This document shows positions 55,700-64,000 of a stretch of DNA of 64,000 nucleotides, piece after piece. The notes below the pieces were generated by a model. That model saw only the letters and a program-made list of their open reading frames with translations. It searched no databases and was not told where the DNA came from. The stretch is taken from contig NC_092564.1 in NCBI RefSeq assembly GCF_037975245.1, positions 12,238,484-12,302,483 on the forward strand. The letters run 5' to 3'. Source of the DNA: Apostichopus japonicus (Eukaryota > Echinodermata > Holothuroidea > Aspidochirotida > Stichopodidae). Position 1 is the first letter of the stretch. Each line of letters starts with the position of its first letter. A program made the position numbers and the translations under genes.

Positions 55700-57215
55700 G
55701 TGTTTATCAAATTGCCTCTCGTTATTGTTTGTCACAGTGTCTCTCATTATTATTTGTCACATTGTCTCTCTCATTATTGATTGTCACATTGTCTCTCATT
55801 ATTGCTAGTCGCATTGTCTCTCACTATTGATTGTCACAGTGTCTCTCATTATTTGCGTGTCACGGTGTCTATCTCTCAATATTGATTGTCTTTCATTGCG
55901 TGCTTGTCACAGTGTCTCTCATTATTGCTTGTCACAGTGTCTCTCATTATTATTTGTCACACATGTCTCTCATTATTGCTTGTCACATTGTCTCTCATTG
56001 TGTGCTTGTCACATTGTCTCTCAGTATTGCTTGTCACATTGTCTCTCATTATTAGCTTGTCACATTGTCTCTCATTATTATTTGTCACAGTGTCTCTCAT
56101 TATTGATTGTCACATTGTCTTTCATTACTGCTTGTCGCATTGTCTCTCACTATTGATTGTCACAGTGTCTCTCAGTATTTGCGTGTCACGGTGTCTATCT
56201 CTCAATATTGATTGTCTTTCATTGCGTGCTTGTCACAGTGTCTCTCATTATTGCTTGTCACAGTGTCTCTCATTATTATTTGTCACACATGTCTCTCATT
56301 ATTGCTTGTCACATTGTCTCTCATTGTGTGCTTGTCACATTGTCTCTCAGTATTGCTTGTCACATTGTCTCTCATTATTAGCTTGTCACATTGTCTCTCA
56401 TTATTATTTGTCACAGTGTCTCTCGTTATTGATTGTCACATTGTCTTTCATTACTGCTTGTCGCATTGTCTCTCACTTTTGATTGTCACAGTGTCTCTCA
56501 GTATTTGCGTGTCACGGTGTCTATCTCTCATTATTGATTGTCTTTCATTGCGTGCTTGTCATATTGTCTCTCTGCAGTATTGATTGTCACATTGTCTCTT
56601 AATGTCGCTTGTCACAATGTCTCTCATTATTGCTTGTCACATTGTCTTTCATTGTGTGCTTGTCACAGTGTCTCTCATTATTGCTTGTCACAGTGTCTCT
56701 CATTATTATTTGTCACACATGTCTCTCATTATTAGCTTGTCACATTGTCTCTCATTATTATTTGTCACAGTGTCTCTCAGTATTGATTGTCACATTGTCT
56801 TTCATTACTGCTTGTCGCATTGTCTCTCACTATTGATTGTCACAGTGTCTCTCAGTATTTGCGTGTCACGGTGTCTATCTCTCATTATTAATTGTCTTTC
56901 ATTGCGTGCTTGTAACATTATCTCTCTGCAGTATTGATTTGTCACATTGTCTCTCAATGTCGCTTGTCACAGTGTCCATCAGTATTGCTTGTCACATTGC
57001 CTCTCATTATTGTTTGTCACAGTGTCTCTCATTATTGATTGTCGCATTGTCAGTATTGCTTGTCACATTGCCTCTCATTATTGCTTGTCACAGTGTCTCT
57101 CATTATTATTTGTCACACATGTCTCTCATTATTAGCTTGTCACATTGTCTCTCATTATTTGCTTGTCACATTGTCTCTAATTATTGCTTGTCACATTGTT
57201 TCTCATTGATATCTC
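55700..57215 (+). repeat. 25-bp minisatellite organised in a 326-bp higher-order repeat
   Basis: About 60 units of a roughly 25-bp motif (TGTCACAGTGTCTCTCATTA plus a variable five bases). Variant units recur in the same order at 326-bp steps: the block GATTGTCTTTCATTGCGTGC is at about 55882, 56208 and 56534. That is 13 basic units per higher-order unit. The long Cys/Ser/Leu-rich frames across it are by-products. Confidence 0.93.
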
Positions 57216-57579
57216 TAATTAATTGCTTGTTTATTCATGGTAATGCAATAATAATACCGTAGCTGATTAATGAGATATTTTGGTGACAGATAATGTGGCA
57301 CTTATATGGCAAAGAAAAATATTTCACCCTTTCAGTTTAAAACACCATCTCAACATCTTTTCTCTAACTCAAGATATGGTTGATTAAGTTCAAGTTACTT
57401 TAAAATGCTAAACCCTCGATTCTTTCCTGGAAGTGGATGACAGGTGATAATTTGATGCCACAAACGGCAAATATTCCTCAAAAGGTTCCCTCTACTATAT
57501 AGTATTCTTCTTGTTAATTTATATTCAAAACGGATACATTTGGAATGTTGCTTGACTGTCAAAAAAAAAAGGGTCATCT

Positions 57580-57676
57580 GTGCGTGTTTTTGTCCCTTCT
57601 GTTACTGTACTTGTCATTTAGCCTTTGAAGAAGATCCTGCTAGGATCGAAACGTCAGGCCCTCTTACTTTTACACA
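57580..57676 (+). mobile_element. Penelope-like 3' end fragment with hammerhead-like fold
   Basis: It matches the minus strand of 2472-2576. The ordered elements are stem I GCCT (57621-57624), TTGAAGA (57625-57631, where the consensus first base is C), stem II GATCC/GGATC (57633-57637 and 57643-57647), GAAA (57648-57651), CGTC (57652-57655) and stem I AGGC (57656-57659), which pairs perfectly with GCCT. This is a minimal type I hammerhead layout with a near-absent stem III and one extra A before stem II. Activity is unlikely in this copy because the invariant C is T. Confidence 0.6.
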
Positions 57677-59870
57677 CACAAAAAATGCAACATTTGTTTT
57701 CCCAAATATGAGTTTCCTCACTGAATAGATGACTTAAATGTTATGAAGAAAAACAATGCTTTTCATCTGAATTTGCCGAGATGACTTCATTTTTACTCTG
57801 CTCTTGCCATTATGTACTAAACAAAATATAACAAAATTTGATAAATTAATATTTTCCCATACATAATGCTATGAGGATGAGGCTTTGGACATAAAACTGC
57901 AGACAATTTCCAGCATTATATTAAACAATTATCTTCAGCCGTCTGGTATTTCCCTTTCGATAGAAACTATATGAATATATAATACTATCATAATAATACC
58001 ATATATTCATGGTGTATGGGGGCGGCGTGGGAGTTCTACCAAATACCGACATGTCAAGTTTAGTTCAAATCTAATGTTTGAATATTTATGCAGTATATTT
58101 AACCAACTCATGAAGAATATCTAATTTTACAATGAAGACATTTATATATCAAACTCGCCGTATACCTATGCATTTGAAATACCTTTTCAAATATTGTTCA
58201 TAGCCACCCAACTAAACTGACTCATTAAGAAGGTATGATATAGCGGTCAAAAACCATCCTCTGAACACTTTGAAGGTCAAATATTTCTCGAGACCTTTAT
58301 TGCTGCTTTTCGATTGTCATATAGTGTCAAAACCTTTGCATATTTCCAACCCACCCTATATACCTTTATCCCATACCTTTAGAATTAATTACATAGTGAA
58401 TTGCATTTAACCCACTTCACCATATATGGTTACGTATTGCGCACATATCTACCTTCGGAAGTTCAGATATACTGGCAAGGTCTTTACATGCCTTGAACTT
58501 CGTCTATACATTAAGTATTGCTCAAGAGTTTTACATATCTATACCTTTGGAAGGTCATATATATTAGTAGGAAGGTCTTTACATATCTGCAATTTATCCT
58601 GTATATTTCGAAGATCCTGAATTGAAGGTTACATATTTTACCTATACCTATAATTAAGCTCTACATCAGACTGAACGGTTTCATTTGCCATGGAGATAAT
58701 ACTTCCATGCCCATAGAGGAGGAGGAGGAGGGTCAGATATTGTTCTAGTTTCCAAATTCAGGACGCTGACCTTTCGCTCAATCTTGATATTCCATGCAGT
58801 CAGTGACATCACTACCCTTTTGGTTTGGTTTTTCCCATATACATCTTCTCTCTCTCTCTTTTTTTCCTTTTCTGCCTTATCTAATTCAAGTAAAAACGAA
58901 TTAGGTTAATTTGTTAAACTTGTTAGAGGAGAGTCGAGAAGAACATCACGAGAGACAGGAGGAAGAAAATAAACCTAAACTCGTATGATCATAATATGAG
59001 CGGGGAAAAGGGGGATTCGTGTAGAAGAGTAAGCAAGCGAATTAAATTCTAACTTTTGCTCTCTATAACAAATAAAAACAGTTCTATTTGAAATTTAAAG
59101 TAAACGTGACTAGCGATATTAAACATTTATGATGAAATGTTGTTGTTTTTGCTGCCAGGATCTTAATACTGCTTACATTAATCTGAAAAGAACTGACCTC
59201 TTTGAAACATTGTTTTCTTTTAAAAGCAGCTTGTTGCCTCAATAACGACTTCCACCACTGAATTTCATGCAGGAACACGAAGAACACAATATATTTTGCC
59301 ATAACTTTGTACTTGTAAAATTGTCCAAAAAAAAATCGTTACCAAATATCGAAAATATAATATGTAACCTGTAAGACTTGCAGATGAGAAATACGAAGAC
59401 CCTGACCTCTATGTTTTAATGACATTGAGAAGTAGTTGTTATTTGTAATTTTGTGATCGGAGGAAGGGGATTCAGGGTGCACACCTCCCCCCCCCCACAC
59501 CAACCCCTCGTTTTTCAACCTCACACAAACAATTAAAGGTGGTTATTAAAACTAAATCTAGACCTAAGAAATAGCCTATGATGTCAGAGTGCGCAATTTC
59601 ACGTTTAAAATTTATCTTTTATTGGGGGGGGGGGGGGACGGGGCAGGAGGATGCCCACACCAAACCTAAATGGGGGTTTAGCTTCAACGTCCATAGGGCC
59701 ACATCCTCTACTTTCTAAGATCCTGCAACCAACCCCTGATGTGATTAAGCAATAATTCGTTACCAAGTGACTAAAACACATTTTGTGAGGGAGCAATACT
59801 TTATAAAGTTTGTGAGACACTTATAAAACTGTGACTTTAGTGAACATGGTGGCACGTGGATCATTCGTTT
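57677..59870. other. intergenic, with diverged repeats at 58250-58640
   Basis: Between 58250 and 58640, phrases such as CCTTTGGAAGGTCATATAT and GGTCTTTACATATCTGC recur at irregular spacing, an eroded tandem repeat. C- and G-tracts lie near 59487 and 59623. No gene was recognised. Confidence 0.4.
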
Positions 59871-59874
59871 TATA

Positions 59875-60510
59875 TCAGTTATGTCTGAAGCAAATCCAAG
59901 TACTTCACTGTAAATCATTTATAGTTGTGTGTTTGAAACAAAACCAAGTAAATTAAAGGAAATGATTTCTATAGATATATAATTCAGTCATATATGAAAT
60001 AAAACCATGTACTTGACAGAAATTGATTCTGTAGTTGTTTTGCAAATATGATTGAAACAAAACCAAGTAATAAAAGGAACTTATTTATTTATAATTACTT
60101 GAGTCATCTCAGAAACAAGATCACAGAGGTGACAGAAAAATTCCTCTTTAGATTTTTTGTTAATTATGTTTGAAACAAAGCCACGCTAATTAGAGGAAAT
60201 TATGGTTGTAGTTATACTTGTAGCGATGTCTGATACGAAACCATGTAGTTTCATAAACAGGACTTCTGTTTAGTTGTATTCAATATTGACTGGAACAAAA
60301 CCAAGTAGGCCTACTTAGAAAAGTAAAACGATTTTTTAGATGAGATTATAAAATTATGTTTGATTCAAGACATTGTCTTTATAGGAAATTATACATTTAG
60401 TTGTATTTCAGTTGTGTATGCTTTAAGCAAAACCATGTTCTTAAAATGAAATGATTTCTGCCTATTTGTTTTTCATTATATCATAAACAAATACAAGTAT
60501 TTTATAAATG
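59875..60510 (+). repeat. diverged tandem repeat of about 60 bp, about 11 units
   Basis: The phrase GAAACAAAACCAAGTAA and variants recur at about 57-66-bp intervals (near 59936, 59996, 60053, 60112, 60171, 60232, 60292, 60422 and 60484), each followed by AAGGAAATGATTTCT-like sequence. It is old and degenerate. Confidence 0.65.
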
Positions 60511-63500
60511 AGAGGAAATGGAGAAATTTTAAATGATACCAATCTCATACTAATTACACAAGTCGACCACAACTTTGAACCTGTATGGTTCTGGACTTGA
60601 AAATGGTGTCGCATTGACATGAGCCGGTCAATTGATTTCTGTTTGAACTCAGTTAATATCTCTGTATAGAAAGAGAGTTTTTTTTTTGTTGTACCAAAAA
60701 CTTAACCTTTCATAAGATAAAATAACATTACTGTTACTCAATCTTTCAGAGAGGGATAATACATTTTACAAGTTCGGTAAAAAGAAAAGCAAAACAATTA
60801 GTTCGAAACGCTGCTAAGGATTATCCACATTATACAAGAAAACGTTTTTTTTTTTCGTTTTTTTTTTATTTCGATTTACCCGCAATCTGCTATAATTTAA
60901 CAGTAAGGAATGAAACGTACGAGTAACTTGTAATGTGATTGCTACCATAAGAAAAAAAACCTTCTTTTTCCGAATTAATAGAGCACACGCACTTTACCCA
61001 ATATCTTAATGTTGTTACTAGGTATACATAAAGATTAAATTCAGAGTTCCCATTAGCCCAATTTCGTTTGTCAGTAAGACACCCCGTAGGTACCATGACT
61101 TTCCGTTTGAAACGAGAATAAGAAAGAGACGAATTTAATAAGGTCTTAAAAATTAAATGTATTAAAGCGATTACCAATCAGCTATATATTCATTACGCTC
61201 TTTCTCTGTGATTCTTTAAAAAAGAAAAAAGATCCTTTTCAAGAAACAAAACAAAAAAACAAGAGAAAAACAAGAAGAATGATAATGCAATGAAACTTCA
61301 ATTTATGACAGATTTTGATGAAGAAATCAATCACAAAGATTTGTTGCGACATCTATTTCCATCGCCAAAAACAAAAAATGGGTTTTAGCTTAAAAGCTTT
61401 GTCAAAAGAAGAAATTTAGACTACCTGTTAGGCCGTGAATGGCTAGGGTCAGTGACCGAGTTTGGCCCTTAAAGCGTTTATCATGGAACAAGCTTTCAAC
61501 AAGGTGTATGTTTCAAAATTCGCTAACGATGATGCCAGAACTGTTATAAACTTTCACTTGTATTCTGTTCATCTTTATATATTACGTTTATTATGTCCCA
61601 TAATGTCCCTGACTTTGTTTTGTGTCAAATTATCTAGTATATAACCAAAAAAACTTCGTAAGACTTGAGTATATGCGTAATGTAACGTCACATCACGTCA
61701 CAATTAATTCAATAGGTTTGACACATTATACAGCCATATAGAAACCTTATAATATGTCTCCTTTCTTCTTCTTTTATTTAATGTGACGTCAGGAAATAAA
61801 CCTAAATCATTCCCTTTTGTGAGAAAAGTCATTACGAATCACGGGAGAAGCATGCAAAACTCACCCTGTTCTTAGATCCAAGCCTCTTGCGTCATAGCTC
61901 TAGATTTGTCATTAGAGATATGTAGGCTTAAAAGGGGGTGAAAAGTTTTTTACTTTTCGAAACAGATATTATTAATTTTCCAAAGACGTTTACATAAACA
62001 CCATATGTTACAAGGTTACAGCCTCGTGTAAGGAGACTGCAGGGCTTGAGATTGGATCAAATCATTTGTTTTTCGTATATAATGGCAAGTCTATTAGTGT
62101 GACTTCTTAAAAAAAGTTAAGGTACAAAAACTTTCACCTAAGATCCAATTACTATTATTTTTTTATATTATTTGCCTTTGCCGTTAATTAACATTATAAT
62201 TAGTGGGAAATGGCCTGCAATTCCTTTATAATAAAAAAATGTTCATTAAAGGCTCACTGATTAACGTTGAAGAGGAGCAAAACTAAAGAAGCTTGTCATA
62301 GGCCAAATTCAGACTTAGTATTTTTGAAATTATCATCAGTATGGAGTTTGTTAAAACTACCGGCAAATGACAACAACCAATATGCGGACGAAAAAAACAG
62401 TAATGTCTGCGCAATGGAATCCAGCTATTAGGATGTGTTGTTTACCTGGTGATGATGCATGGATGTTAAACACCACCAACTATATTACGACTAGAATATC
62501 CCTTTAAATGCTTCGTTTACAGGTGTTCATATTGTGAACTTTTCAACAGCAAAAAATAGACCACGTAGAATCCGAACAGAGTATATACGTACGTGCTCTT
62601 TCCCACTTTTTCCTATTTAACCCTAATCAAAACTACTTTAGTAACTGCGTAACATGATTGGCCGCAGACGACATGCTTATCAACTCATTGTTGTTCTTTA
62701 TTAAGGTAAATCATAAAATCATCTACAAGTTAACTCATTAGCCGATGACGTAGGATTAATCAAATTCGATGACAACACGTGCTAAGCGTGACTGGTCACA
62801 TCAGAAGTTCGTTTCTACAGAAGAGGATGTAATAAAACAGGTAACAATTATCTCACAGGTATTGTTTCAGGTCGTAAACTTATTTGATTGATTAACAGCT
62901 ACTTGTGTTTTTCTTAAATGTCAACCAGGTGTCCTTTAAAGGTCACATACATAGTTATATGGATTTGACTAAGCCAAACGACTTTATGGAACGTACAAAT
63001 CATCGGTGTGCGTATTTTATATTCATGTTAATCTCAATCTGGTAGTGTCCATTATACATTACAATCAAATTGCACCAAAATCGTTCTCGACTTTCGATTT
63101 ATAGTCAATAAATGCTACCCCTCCCCCTTCCCCGCCTTTCTTCTTCCACTCCTACGTTTGATTAGCGGCCGCACCCTTCACCCAATCTTTTCAACTTTGC
63201 AACATAAAGATGTTAACTCTTTCTGCTCGACACAAGTGATACCTCATTTCTCGTCCAATTGATACTGATGTTGCGTTTGCTTTGTAACGTTTGATAAATT
63301 GTCCACATTTTAAGACTTACAGCTGACTTTTTGTCCACATTTGAAGACTTACTGCTGACTTTTTGTTATATAAAAAGTGACATTCACGCTGAAATGTGTT
63401 GTTTTTTTCCCCCTCCTTCCTCCATAGTCCACTTGTCACACGTGTCATTTGCAACAAGCCATGATTATCTTTCAATTGTTTTATTGTTCATTTGTTGATC

Positions 63501-64000
63501 TTTATTTGGAATTTCCCCCAAAAAATCTACATGAAACATGCGGTTACCCGGATCAGAATTTTTTTCCTTCCAATTTATCAATAACAGTTAATAAAAGAGT
63601 AATACAAGAAAAAGCATATTATAATCCTTTCTTTCTTAAGATCAGAAATATCGGTTACCTTTCTACCTTCTCAGTCATCCTACGGTACATCCATAATACC
63701 TGAAATCTTACCACAATGGATCACCGTGTTGCGATATCGCTGTATTTACTTTCCCCGGTTGCACTGAGCGGTCACCAAGTGTATCCTCTATTTAAGAGGA
63801 CGTCATATTTATATGATGTCTGAACATCAATCTTGTTCCTTCGTAGATTTCATTTAATATAAGAATTGTCTGTCTATACAATATGCAAATAGATTTGTGT
63901 AAAAGTAGATATTTTGTAGTATGATTTTGTGCGTGACCAGAGTGATGAATTAGACACTTCTTAAATGTGTGTTTCTTTTCTTTTCTTCCCTCCCCTCCTC
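60511..64000. other. right-hand flank, no gene recognised
   Basis: AT-rich sequence with T-tracts near 60845-60868, a duplicated TTGTCCACATTT(T/G)AAGACTTAC phrase near 63300-63350, and short ORFs without family resemblance. It may be intronic or intergenic; the sequence does not say which. Confidence 0.4.

Noticed and set aside
55827-57262. Cys/Ser/Leu-rich frames up to 198 codons
   Set aside because: They follow from the 25-bp minisatellite, are open in several frames at once and have no gene context.

Overview
This is eukaryotic DNA: AT-rich, intron-rich, crowded with microsatellites and transposon debris. The three split genes, the homopolymeric G/C tracts and the repeat families suggest a marine invertebrate, probably a deuterostome such as an echinoderm. 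The taxon is inferred and cannot be fixed from the sequence alone.

Left part (1-17 kb). A THAP-like zinc-finger fragment lies at the left edge. Two small housekeeping enzyme or organelle genes follow, divergently arranged: a complete five-exon isochorismatase-domain hydrolase (ISOC1/2 type, minus strand, 200 codons) and a complete four-exon PEX11-gamma peroxisomal membrane protein (plus strand, 224 codons). About 2.9 kb separates their start codons. The introns carry a tRNA-derived SINE and two terminal-inverted-repeat (TIR) elements.

Middle part (18-34 kb). First comes a transposon cluster: a piggyBac transposase fragment, a 351-bp hAT-type MITE, and a 1.39-kb hAT-like element with a perfect 8-bp target-site duplication. 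That element itself contains a SINE and a second, oppositely oriented MITE copy. A promoter-like segment (ETS and CRE motifs) leads into a seven-exon gene (24.8-34.1 kb). All its splice phases join cleanly into a 393-residue protein with a cysteine-rich hydrophobic segment and a C-terminal LPSY motif. I do not recognise this family. Its introns hold a 19-bp minisatellite and a 91-bp tandem array that ends just before an acceptor site.

Right part (34-64 kb). I find no convincing host gene here. The stretch holds a decayed Penelope-like GIY-YIG endonuclease fragment and a 2.36-kb foldback-like element whose roughly 600-bp inverted arms are built of about 20-bp tandem repeats around a LINE tail. 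It also holds very long microsatellites ((ATG)n, (AT)n), a 21-bp array, a 25-bp array organised into a 326-bp higher-order repeat, and a diverged array of about 60 bp. Three dispersed copies of a short Penelope-type 3' end (2.5, 44.6 and 57.6 kb) carry a hammerhead-ribozyme-like fold. One of them is a 43-bp insertion flanked by a perfect 11-bp duplication.
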